A stretch of DNA of 64,000 nt from Hungateiclostridiaceae bacterium UBA1305. Its GTDB lineage: Bacteria; Bacillota; Clostridia; Acetivibrionales; DTU013. The translations under genes and the position numbers were made by a program. This document shows positions 8,394 through 15,815 of this stretch, piece after piece. The stretch is from positions 11,806 through 75,805 of the forward strand of contig DBTX01000007.1 in NCBI GenBank assembly GCA_002307275.1. The letters run 5' to 3'. Position 1 is the stretch's first letter. Every line of letters begins with the position of its first letter. The notes below the pieces were generated by a model. That model was not told where the DNA came from, made no database searches, and saw nothing but the letters and a program-made list of their open reading frames with translations.

Positions 8394-8437
8394 GCGCAAA
8401 AAGAAAGGCAGGTAATACCTGTCCTTTCTTTTTGCGC
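8394..8437 (-). terminator. Strong hairpin, rho-independent terminator
   Basis: A near-perfect inverted repeat (GCGCAAAAAGAAAGG-(A)CAGGT arms) with a stem of about 20 pairs, followed on the minus strand by a run of seven T. It lies just downstream of the Lnt-like gene and probably ends its transcript. It also sits upstream of the ProRS remnant and could be the remains of a leader terminator there. Confidence 0.75.
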
Positions 8438-8487
8438 AATTTCGATGCAGCGGTTCTTAACCGTTCTCCCTATGCTCCGTTATATTT

Positions 8488-9951
8488 TTACAGTTTCTTC
8501 CTGTTTCTTCCCATCAGGCTTTTCTTCAGAAAAGCTGTGCTGACAAAAATGAACCCGGCGCAGATAAGCCAGAGGAATATTTCACTGGTGCAGCCGTAGA
8601 GCGTACGCTCTCCTTTAGTAGGCACGTCGCTAATCATTACTCTGTCATTTGTTCTGAAGTAGTTTTGATAAGTAAGCGTATTCCCCAGATAATCGGCTGA
8701 AATGGACGATCCGTCGTTTGCCTGCCGCACCGTTGAAAAACCGTTCTCAATCCCGCGCATAAACGCGACTCGTGTGTGGTAATCGTCAATTTTTTTATTG
8801 TCAAAGCCGGGGACGAGCATAATATCCGCATTGGATGCCTGCGAAATCAGGCGTGGGTAATCCATATCAAAACAGATGGCGGTGGAAATTTTTCCATAAG
8901 GCGTATCAATTACATGGATCACGCCGTCGGAGCTGGAGGGGTACCAAGAGATCGTCTTTTCGTATCTGTATCCAATCTCTCCGTTAGGATTGATCATAAT
9001 GGCCAGATTATTGTTTTTGGTCTGACCGTATAGAAGTTCAACAACCGCTGGCATAAAATACACGTTATTATCTTTGGCAAAGCTCTCTGCCTTTTCCAGA
9101 AATGCATCATAATCGTCTTCATAAATCGGGCAGTTGCCCTCCGACCAGAAAATAACCTTCGCTCCGTAATCTGCCGCCTTTTGGCTCAATTCAAACAGGT
9201 CTTGTTCAATTTCCTGCATAACCGGCTTGTTTTGCGCCGCCTCGCTCTCAGGCGTTTTGGCGTCCGTGATCGACCAGTAGTCGCGGTCGTGCGGCACAGT
9301 AACGGACGCGATACGGACTGTTTCGCTCTGTGACCGGTCGAATACAAGGCGCAGGGAGCCATAAGACAGCGTCAAAGACAAAACGATCAGGTAAACGACA
9401 AGCGGTCGGATCACGGCCCGAAGATTTTCTATATTTGCCGCAGCCAGTGCGGCCACAGGCGCAAACCACGCGACGATGAAACCGACATACCAGCTGCCAA
9501 AAAGAGAAGCCGACTGAACCAAAGGGAGAAATGTACACTGGCTATATGCAAGCGAAAGGGTCATCCCAAGATTTGCGAAGGTCAACAGATAGTCTAAAAC
9601 GATGTATGTACACGGAAATACAAGCGTTGCCACAAAGGGATTCAAGGTTTTGCTGCAGCGCCTGTCAAGATAAAGCGCCGCAATCAGCGGAATCGACATA
9701 AGCAAGGCGAAGGCCGCCATGAGGGGAAGTGAAATGTCCCAGCCTCCGTTGATACATAAAAACCGTGCAACTGCAATCAGCAGTATAATCGGCAGAGCAT
9801 GAAACCACCTTTCTATATTCCTGAAAACATAAATCAGCAGGGGATAAGCGACCCATGCGGCTACCGGAATATTATACTGCCAGCCGATAAAAAAGATCAG
9901 TACCGCTCCAAGTAAACCCAAAGAATACAGCCGTATAAATTTGTTTTTCAC
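8488..9951 (-). CDS. Lnt-like membrane protein with carbon-nitrogen hydrolase domain
   Basis: 487 residues. The N-terminal half has about seven membrane helices. The C-terminal half (about residues 215-430) is a nitrilase-fold domain with the catalytic triad in context: Glu in VIFWSEGNCP, Lys in RYEKTISWYP and Cys in AICFDMDYPRLI. A last membrane helix follows near the C-terminus. This is the architecture of apolipoprotein N-acyltransferase, although sequence and host differ from the proteobacterial Lnt. The gene is 6 bases downstream of a TetR-type regulator and is probably co-transcribed and regulated by it. Family knowledge suggests acyl transfer or amide hydrolysis at the outer face of the membrane; the substrate is unknown. 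Confidence 0.8.
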   Translation of the reverse strand: MKNKFIRLYSLGLLGAVLIFFIGWQYNIPVAAWVAYPLLIYVFRNIERWFHALPIILLIAVARFLCINGGWDISLPLMAAFALLMSIPLIAALYLDRRCSKTLNPFVATLVFPCTYIVLDYLLTFANLGMTLSLAYSQCTFLPLVQSASLFGSWYVGFIVAWFAPVAALAAANIENLRAVIRPLVVYLIVLSLTLSYGSLRLVFDRSQSETVRIASVTVPHDRDYWSITDAKTPESEAAQNKPVMQEIEQDLFELSQKAADYGAKVIFWSEGNCPIYEDDYDAFLEKAESFAKDNNVYFMPAVVELLYGQTKNNNLAIMINPNGEIGYRYEKTISWYPSSSDGVIHVIDTPYGKISTAICFDMDYPRLISQASNADIMLVPGFDNKKIDDYHTRVAFMRGIENGFSTVRQANDGSSISADYLGNTLTYQNYFRTNDRVMISDVPTKGERTLYGCTSEIFLWLICAGFIFVSTAFLKKSLMGRNRKKL

Positions 9952-9957
9952 AATGTC

Positions 9958-10536
9958 TCACTCCTTAAAATAACATTCGACAATATAATGTACATAATCT
10001 CTCCGCTGCCTGTCATCAGTAAGATCAAGCTGCGGGAAAATTGTAAAAAAGTTCGGAAACAAACCGGGAAAGAGAAATGTTGCGCTTGCGATTCCCATAA
10101 TCGCTGTCCCGATTTCTTCCACGGATCTTTCGGGATATGCATCCGCAAGCTCCTTCTTCAGCACATCCAGAAATATATTGCACCGCTGCGACATAGGAGA
10201 ACTGTGTTTGTTTGCCAAAAGAAGCTCCGAAAAAAACGCCTTGGTAAGTCCGGGATACTGCAGCGCTCCGGCAAGCATCCCGTCCATGACGATGATAAGC
10301 CGCTCTTTTGCCGGAAGCCCGACGCTATGCTGAAAATTATCCATGTCAAAGGCGTTGCCGAGCGCTGTCTCAATTACCTGCTGCATAAGTGTATCTTTAC
10401 TGCGGAAGTAATAGTTTATAGAAGCGCTATTCATCCCGGCTTCAGTTCCGATCCGGCGTATCGTCGTATTTTCCAAACCATATTTTTCAATACAATCAAT
10501 AGTGGCAAGTATGATTTTTTCCTCTGTTGTCCCCAT
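9958..10536 (-). CDS. TetR-family transcriptional regulator
   Basis: About 192 residues from the ATG at 10536, which has AGGAGG 7 bases upstream; a longer frame from 10572 lacks such a site. The N-terminal helix-turn-helix is EEKIILATIDCIEKYGLENT, then TIRRIGTEAGMNSASINYYF-RSKDTL, typical of TetR. The C-terminal part is helical and ligand-specific (PGLTKAFFSELLLANKHSSP). The next gene, the Lnt-like protein, starts 6 bases after its stop, so the regulator probably controls its own operon through the palindrome at 10583-10626. Confidence 0.9.
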   Translation of the reverse strand: MGTTEEKIILATIDCIEKYGLENTTIRRIGTEAGMNSASINYYFRSKDTLMQQVIETALGNAFDMDNFQHSVGLPAKERLIIVMDGMLAGALQYPGLTKAFFSELLLANKHSSPMSQRCNIFLDVLKKELADAYPERSVEEIGTAIMGIASATFLFPGLFPNFFTIFPQLDLTDDRQRRDYVHYIVECYFKE

Positions 10537-10582
10537 ATTATTTTCCTCCTGTTTACAAAAAAAATATATCATAATTCCGCAA

Positions 10583-10626
10583 ATTAATCAAGTGAGTTAA
10601 TCATCTATTTTAATCGCTTGATTAAT
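10583..10626. promoter_or_regulatory. Palindromic operator upstream of the TetR-type gene
   Basis: Arms ATTAATCAAGTGAGTTAA (10583-10600) and TTAATCGCTTGATTAAT (10610-10626) form an inverted repeat 47 bases upstream of the TetR start. It is the obvious candidate operator for TetR autoregulation; binding itself is inference. Confidence 0.55.
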
Positions 10627-10637
10627 CTAAAAAAAGC

Positions 10638-10674
10638 AAAAAGACTCAAACCGCGAGGGGGGCCAAGTCTTTTT
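10638..10674. terminator. Hairpin with AAAAAGACT/AGTCTTTTT arms
   Basis: An inverted repeat with a nine-base-pair stem flanked by A and T runs, so it can work as an intrinsic terminator on the plus strand. Its loop is GC-rich. It separates the divergent TetR promoter from the small gene at 10699. Confidence 0.55.
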
Positions 10675-10698
10675 GTTTCGGATATTTTGGGAGTACTA

Positions 10699-10821
10699 GT
10701 GGAAAAAGATTTTTATAGACCAAACACACATATTGTGATCGAAAAATTGAAATTATTCATTTTCCCGTTATGCTCATTCGTTGTGATTATTATCCTGATA
10801 TATAAGTATATTATGTCTTAA
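10699..10821 (+). CDS. Putative 40-residue single-span membrane peptide
   Basis: A GTG at 10699 with GGGAG five bases upstream opens a 40-codon frame. It has a charged N-terminal part (VEKDFYRPNTHIVIEKLK) and one strongly hydrophobic helix (FPLCSFVVIIILIYKYIM). The longer frame from 10618 runs through the terminator hairpin and is unlikely. I do not recognise a family, and the prediction rests only on the ribosome binding site and hydrophobicity. Confidence 0.3.
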   Translation: MEKDFYRPNTHIVIEKLKLFIFPLCSFVVIIILIYKYIMS

Positions 10822-10938
10822 TAGTGAATCCTGAATTTATCTTTGCTTGACATTTTACTAACATTATACTAATATGTTAGTAGTTTAATAGACAATTTTT
10901 TGATATGTCATTTAATATTTAAATTAGGAAGTGATTTT

Positions 10939-12135
10939 ATGTATGATGAAGATAAGCTGTTAAATGCATCTATGCAGGACATGCGAAGAGGATATTCCGA
11001 AGATCCTGATTTCTATGAGTGTCTTCTGTGTGGAAAAAAGATTGAAAAAGGCATTGTCTGGCAGCAGGATGAATTTTTTTATGAAGCTGAAAAATTCATG
11101 GATATTCACATAAAGAAAACACATGTGTCTGTATTTGATTTTTTGATAAGTCTGGATAAGAAGATAACCGGTTTGTCAGATCATCAAAACAAGCTTCTGC
11201 GTCTTTTTCATGAGGGGAAAAGTGATGTTGAAATCCAGAAGGCCATCGGCGTCGGGAGCAGTTCTACCGTGAGGAACCATCGTTTTGCGCTGAAAGAAAG
11301 GGAACGGCAGGCAAAAGTCTTTCTGACACTTATGGATATTCTAAAAAGCGGCAAAAAGTCACCTGCGCTTGTTGTCCCTCACAAAACGGCAGTTATGGTT
11401 GATGACCGCTACAGTGTCACTGATGATGAAAATGAAACGATATTGGAGAATTATTTCTACAAGGGTCTGGATGGGCCCTTGAAAACATTTTCGATGAAGG
11501 AAAAACATAAAGTTGCGGTTATACGCCAATTAATAAAACGTTTTGAGCCGGACAGGTTTTACACCGAAAAAGAAGTCAATGAGATATTGAAGGGCGCATA
11601 TGAAGATTTTGCCACAATAAGAAGATATCTCATCGAATACGGGCTGTTGGAAAGAAAACCGAATGGCAGCCGATACTGGGTGAAGAAGGCGGATAAACAG
11701 GATCAGGGTATCAACGGTCAGAACCCGTCATCTGCCGGACGGCCCCAAAGTAAAGTGAATGATCGAAAGGATGGAGATATGGATAGAAGAAAGGAACTGC
11801 TTGATCAATACAAGCAGATGAAAAAGGATGCTGGAATTTATCAGATCAGAAATATGATCGACAACAAAATATATGTCATAATGACACAAAATTTGAAAAA
11901 TATGAACGGCAAGCGATTTGAACTATTAATGGGCAGTCTTAAAAATGCAGAACTGCAAAAGGATTGGAACCGGTTGGGAGAGAATGCGTTCGCTTTTGAG
12001 GTTCTTGAAGTACTCGAAGAGAAGGATGATGGTTTCTTTGATAAAAAGGAGGAACTCAGGAAATTGGAGCGAAAGTGGCTGGATAAGCTGCAGCCATACG
12101 GTGATAAGGGTTATAATATCAAGAAACCCGAATGA
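10939..12135 (+). CDS. DUF2087 regulator fused to GIY-YIG nuclease-type domain
   Basis: 398 residues from the ATG at 10939, which has AGGAAGTG upstream; the upstream in-frame ATG at 10900 has no such site. Order of parts: a cysteine pair near residue 26 (CLLCGKK) with a later H-x3-H, suggesting a zinc site; a LuxR-like helix-turn-helix (about 85-130, LLRLFHEGKSDVEIQKAIGV); a DUF2087 domain (about 165-250, KHKVAVIRQLIKRFEPDRFY, then RRYLIEYGLLERK-x-GSRYW); a linker; and a C-terminal domain starting AGIYQIRNMIDNKIYVIMTQ, which resembles the GIY...KIYV start of GIY-YIG domains. DUF2087 alone usually occurs in small DNA-binding regulators. Whether the GIY-YIG-like part cuts DNA is unknown. It appears to be a single-gene unit. 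Confidence 0.75.
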   Translation: MYDEDKLLNASMQDMRRGYSEDPDFYECLLCGKKIEKGIVWQQDEFFYEAEKFMDIHIKKTHVSVFDFLISLDKKITGLSDHQNKLLRLFHEGKSDVEIQKAIGVGSSSTVRNHRFALKERERQAKVFLTLMDILKSGKKSPALVVPHKTAVMVDDRYSVTDDENETILENYFYKGLDGPLKTFSMKEKHKVAVIRQLIKRFEPDRFYTEKEVNEILKGAYEDFATIRRYLIEYGLLERKPNGSRYWVKKADKQDQGINGQNPSSAGRPQSKVNDRKDGDMDRRKELLDQYKQMKKDAGIYQIRNMIDNKIYVIMTQNLKNMNGKRFELLMGSLKNAELQKDWNRLGENAFAFEVLEVLEEKDDGFFDKKEELRKLERKWLDKLQPYGDKGYNIKKPE

Positions 12136-12227
12136 AATAAAAATATCCGGAGCATCAAGCCTCAGGTTTAGATCAATAAACAGAAGAATATCTGTGAGCG
12201 AGGATTATCGGGGTCTGCAAAAAAAGT

Positions 12228-12296
12228 TGTGTTTGTAGATAAAAAGCAACCAAAGTACAAAACTGTACATTGGTTGCTTTTTATCTACAAACACAT
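12228..12296. terminator. Long bidirectional terminator hairpin
   Basis: A very long inverted repeat (TGTGTTTGTAGATAAAAAGC arm and its complement) around a small loop, lying between two convergent genes. It can terminate transcription from both the GIY-YIG fusion gene and the GH4 gene. Confidence 0.8.
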
Positions 12297-12305
12297 ATGC
12301 CTCGT

Positions 12306-13811
12306 TTATTCCCTGGCGGCCGGCCGTTCCTCCGCTTTATCGGCGGCACCGGCGTTTTTCTTTGCTGCTTCCTTGTCCTTAGCCATTTCCTCAACCGTTT
12401 TTACATGGAGCCGTGCTGCGCCTTCGTATTCCTTCGTCGGGATCAGATTCCCGGCGGAAAGGCGTTTTTTTGCAGCGGCAATCGCTTCTGCATATTGCGG
12501 AAGCCACTGTTCCTGGGCAACCAGCATTTCATCCACCAGTTGCCATATTTCGGGAGGATTGCATATGGCGCCTGTAAGCGGATCCATCATCATCGCCTGT
12601 CTGAGCAGCATGTCATCCGCTTTTACTGCCGCTTCCACCGCCAGCCTCTGGACGGAAATACTTGCATTGCAGACAGCGGCGCAGCCCAGGGGCAGGTCGC
12701 CGACCTTCGGGATATTGATCCCGTTCCGGTCCGCATAGCCCGGAACTTCCACAACGGCGTCCTCCGGCAGATTCGTGATCGTACCGTTGTTGATGACGTT
12801 GAAATGTCCTCTGTAGATCCTGCCTGTTTCCAGTCCCTCTATGATATAAGAACCATGTTCCCTGCTTCTGTTTTCAGGGGTATACTGCTTGGCCGGTTCC
12901 TTCAGCCAGTTCGGAAAATCCGTTTCGAACCAGTTTCTGCCTTCCGTGCAGACCCGCAGATATCCTCCTGTTTCCCCGTTAATCCAGACACCCAGGTCGA
13001 TCCAGTCTTTTATTTCGCTTGCACGCTTGCGGTACCACGGTACATATTCGCTCAGATGGCCGTTCGATTCGGTGCTGTAGTAGCCAAAGCGTTTGATCAT
13101 ATCGATCCGGACCTTTTCAGTTTTACTGTATTCCGGATGGTTCTCAAAGGCTTCCAGCAGCTTCCCGTTCATATCCTCGCCATTGTGCCTGACCTGGATA
13201 TACCAGGTCTGGTGATTGATGCCGGCACAGATGATATCCACTTCTTCCTGTTTCAACCCCAATACATCCGCAATCTGTTTGTGGCCGCCCATAACGCCAT
13301 GGCAGAGGCCGATGGTCGGCACTCCCCCATATTTGTTGCACGCCCAGGTGATCATTGCATTCGGGTTGGCATAATTCAGAAGAATGCAGCCCGGCGCTGC
13401 TACCTCCCTGATATCCCTGCAGAAATCAAGTATGGCGGGGATTCCCCTCTGCCCATACATGATACCGCCCGCACATAGCGTATCTCCAACGCATTGGTCA
13501 ATTCCGTATTTCAGCGGAATATCCACATCCAGTTTGAAGGCGTCCAATCCGCCGATTCGAACTACATTGAAAACATATCTGGCATTTCTGAATGCTTCCC
13601 TGCGATCTGTCGTAGCCTGAATTTTTATCGTCAGGCCGTTCTCGAAGATATCCCGCTGGCAAAGCTCCGTTACCATATTCAGATTCTGCTCATTGATATC
13701 GGTAAAAGCCACTTCAATATTCTTAAATTCCGGTACAGTCAGCAGGTCTTCCAGGAGTCTCCTTGTAAAACCGATGCTGCCGGCGCCGATAAAGGCAACT
13801 TTAAATGACAT
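12306..13811 (-). CDS. GH4 family glycosidase (alpha-galactosidase/alpha-glucosidase, MelA-like)
   Basis: 501 residues. The N-terminal Rossmann motif FIGAGSIGFTRRLLEDLL binds NAD, which GH4 enzymes use with Mn2+ for redox-assisted hydrolysis. The metal ligands are visible in IGLCHGVMGG (Cys) and CAGINHQTWYI (His). NYANPNAMITWA and VNNGTITNLPEDAVVEVPG (here INNGTITNLPEDAVVEVPG) are further family blocks. The MelA-like subgroup is likely, but alpha-glucosidase activity is possible. The C-terminal 40 residues are a low-complexity Ala/Lys/Glu tail. The start follows the pgi stop almost directly, so the two are one operon: released hexose would enter glycolysis through phosphorylation and Pgi. Confidence 0.9.
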   Translation of the reverse strand: MSFKVAFIGAGSIGFTRRLLEDLLTVPEFKNIEVAFTDINEQNLNMVTELCQRDIFENGLTIKIQATTDRREAFRNARYVFNVVRIGGLDAFKLDVDIPLKYGIDQCVGDTLCAGGIMYGQRGIPAILDFCRDIREVAAPGCILLNYANPNAMITWACNKYGGVPTIGLCHGVMGGHKQIADVLGLKQEEVDIICAGINHQTWYIQVRHNGEDMNGKLLEAFENHPEYSKTEKVRIDMIKRFGYYSTESNGHLSEYVPWYRKRASEIKDWIDLGVWINGETGGYLRVCTEGRNWFETDFPNWLKEPAKQYTPENRSREHGSYIIEGLETGRIYRGHFNVINNGTITNLPEDAVVEVPGYADRNGINIPKVGDLPLGCAAVCNASISVQRLAVEAAVKADDMLLRQAMMMDPLTGAICNPPEIWQLVDEMLVAQEQWLPQYAEAIAAAKKRLSAGNLIPTKEYEGAARLHVKTVEEMAKDKEAAKKNAGAADKAEERPAARE

Positions 13812-13812
13812 A

Positions 13813-15162
13813 TTATTTCAGCCTCTTTTCCAGTTTTTCCTTCTCAACTTCATAGCCTGGTTTCCCAAGCAGCGCAAACATATTTTTCTTGTATGCCTCG
13901 ACGCCCGGCTGGTCGAAGGGATTGACGCCCAACAGATAGCCGCTGATGCCGCAGGCCTTTTCAAAGAAGTAAACGATGTTGCCAAACCAGTAGCTGTCCA
14001 TCTTCGGGATATTGAGGATCAGGTTCGGCACCCCGCCGTCGGTATGAGCCAGTATGGTGCCCTGCATCGCTTTCTTGTTCACCAGGTCGATATCCTTGCC
14101 TGAGAGGAAGTTCAGCCCGTCGATATTGTCCTTGTCTTCTTTTATGGTCATATTCTTTTTGGGCGTCTCAACACACAGCACGGTTTCAAATATGTTGCGC
14201 AGGCCATCCTGAACATACTGACCCATCGAGTGCAGGTCTGTCGTAAAATCGACTCCTGCCGGGAAAATGCCTTTCTGGTCTTTGCCTTCACTTTCGCCAT
14301 AGAGCTGTTTCCACCACTCGGTCATAAAATGCAGGGAAGGCTCATAGTTCACCATGATTTCAGTCGTCTTGCCTTTCCTGTAAAGCGCATTCCTGACCGC
14401 CGCATAACGGTAACATTCGTTGGAGGCCGCATCAGCATTATTGTATAACTCGCATGCATCAGCCGCGCCTTTCATCATGGCGTCAATATCGATACCGGCT
14501 ACTGCAATGGGTAAAAGGCCAACAGGTGTAAGTACCGAAAATCTACCACCTACATCATCAGGAATGACAAAGCTCTCATATTCTTCCTCCTCGGCTAGTT
14601 TCTTAAGAGCGCCTCTGGCTTTGTCGGTCGTGGCATAGATTCTTTTTGACGCGCCTGCTTTTCCGTATTTCTTCTCCATGTATTCCCTGAACATCCGGAA
14701 AGCAAGTGCCGGCTCCGTCGTTGTACCGGATTTTGAAATGATATTGACGGAAATATCCTTATCCTTTAACAACTCGAAGAGCTCCATCAGGTATGTGGAG
14801 CTGATGCTGTTGCCAACAAAATAGATTTCGGGAGTTCCTCTGCCGGATTTCGGCAGCAGGTTGTAAAATGAATGTGAAAGTGCCTCAATAGCTGCTCTTG
14901 CGCCAAGATAAGATCCGCCGATTCCTATTACCACAAGTGCATCCGAATCTGATTTGATTTTCTCCGCAGCAGCCTTTATTCTGACGAATTCAGCCTTATC
15001 GTATGATTTCGGCAGATCAACCCATCCTAAAAAGTCTTTTCCTGCACCTGTCTTTTTATGCAGCATTTCATGTGCTGATTTTATAAATTCCGACAGGTAG
15101 GATATTTCATTTTCCTTCACGAAAGATAGTGCATTTGAATAATCAAAACCAAGCTTTTGCAT
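13813..15162 (-). CDS. pgi: Glucose-6-phosphate isomerase
   Basis: 449 residues, the usual length for Firmicute Pgi. It interconverts glucose 6-phosphate and fructose 6-phosphate in the cytosol. Recognisable blocks are VVIGIGGSYLGARAAIEAL, the sugar-phosphate binding SKSGTTTEPALAFR, VGGRFSVLTPVGLLPIAVAG, and GVDFTTDLHSMGQYVQDG, which carries the active-site histidine. The ribosome binding site is AGGAGG. The GH4 glycosidase follows within a couple of bases and is translationally coupled. Confidence 0.97.
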   Translation of the reverse strand: MQKLGFDYSNALSFVKENEISYLSEFIKSAHEMLHKKTGAGKDFLGWVDLPKSYDKAEFVRIKAAAEKIKSDSDALVVIGIGGSYLGARAAIEALSHSFYNLLPKSGRGTPEIYFVGNSISSTYLMELFELLKDKDISVNIISKSGTTTEPALAFRMFREYMEKKYGKAGASKRIYATTDKARGALKKLAEEEEYESFVIPDDVGGRFSVLTPVGLLPIAVAGIDIDAMMKGAADACELYNNADAASNECYRYAAVRNALYRKGKTTEIMVNYEPSLHFMTEWWKQLYGESEGKDQKGIFPAGVDFTTDLHSMGQYVQDGLRNIFETVLCVETPKKNMTIKEDKDNIDGLNFLSGKDIDLVNKKAMQGTILAHTDGGVPNLILNIPKMDSYWFGNIVYFFEKACGISGYLLGVNPFDQPGVEAYKKNMFALLGKPGYEVEKEKLEKRLK

Positions 15163-15355
15163 TTTATCATACCTCCTGTATAATTTTCCATATATAGCTT
15201 CAAATATTATTTGCCCGGGCTATGCACAATATTACTGAATACCCCGCAATATGAGAAATTATATCAAACTGTTGCATTATTTAACAGAGTATTAATCAAA
15301 AAAACAGTCCAAAATAAATGCAGGTTAAAATAAATTTTGAAGAAGGTGATATTGA

Positions 15356-15577
15356 ATGTCAAGACCGAAAACTCCTCTGGTACCTGAGAAGAGAGCTGCA
15401 TTGAACAAGTTCAAGATGGAATGCGCAAAAGAAATCGGACTGGAACAGTTTACAAAGGAAAACAATGACCACTATAAAGGCGACCTGACAGCTGCACAAA
15501 ACGGGCATGAAGGCGGCCCGATAGGCGGCCAGATGGTCAAGAAAATGATCGCACAGGCTGAAAAAGGAATGATTTAA
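15356..15577 (+). CDS. Alpha/beta-type small acid-soluble spore protein
   Basis: 73 residues with the family pattern: PEKRAALNKFKMECAKEIGL, where the germination protease (GPR) cuts after the E in the E-IGL region, and GHEGGPIGGQMVKKMIAQAE near the C-terminus. Such proteins coat and protect DNA in the dormant spore. The gene is monocistronic, with AGAAGGTG before the ATG and a terminator after it. It is direct evidence that the organism forms endospores. It would be expected to be transcribed by forespore sigma-G, but I do not call a specific promoter. Confidence 0.93.
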   Translation: MSRPKTPLVPEKRAALNKFKMECAKEIGLEQFTKENNDHYKGDLTAAQNGHEGGPIGGQMVKKMIAQAEKGMI

Positions 15578-15594
15578 TGAAAGTATGATAAAAT

Positions 15595-15633
15595 AAAAAA
15601 CGATGACGGGTAAAAGCCTGTCATCGTTTTTAT
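15595..15633 (+). terminator. Rho-independent terminator after the spore protein gene
   Basis: Arms AAAACGATGACGGG and CCTGTCATCGTTTT around a short loop, followed by T-rich sequence. Confidence 0.85.
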
Positions 15634-15749
15634 TTATAGTTGTTTTAGTATTAATTATAAGGCTAACATCTCCATCTCAAACACTCTTTCCCGTTATACT
15701 GCCAGCCTATCGGAAAAGAGTGTTTTCATCTCTCGCTATTGAATTACTT

Positions 15750-15815
15750 GCCGGTTTTATTTCTTCCGGCTATATTTCTTCCGGCTTTATTTCTTTAGGC
15801 TTTATTTCTTCAGGC
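15750..15815. repeat. 15-base tandem repeat just after pheT
   Basis: About four to five degenerate copies of a 15-base unit (minus strand GCCGGAAGAAATAAA) directly follow the pheT stop codon. Read in the +1 frame relative to pheT they would encode PEEIK-like repeats, but this frame is closed by a stop. Confidence 0.7.

Noticed and set aside
8449..8475. Repeat shared with 23130-23152 (TTAACCGTTCT-C/G-CCTATG)
   Set aside because: Only 17 of 18 bases match with no extension; may be chance and shows no clear element.
10618..10821. 67-residue protein from the ATG at 10618
   Set aside because: The first 27 codons pass through a terminator hairpin and lack a ribosome binding site; the GTG at 10699 is better.
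12270..13478. 402-codon plus-strand open frame
   Set aside because: It is antisense to the GH4 glycosidase, which has a full set of family motifs; the plus frame has no family features.
15750..15815. CRISPR array
   Set aside because: Units are contiguous with no spacers and no cas genes are nearby; simple tandem repeat.
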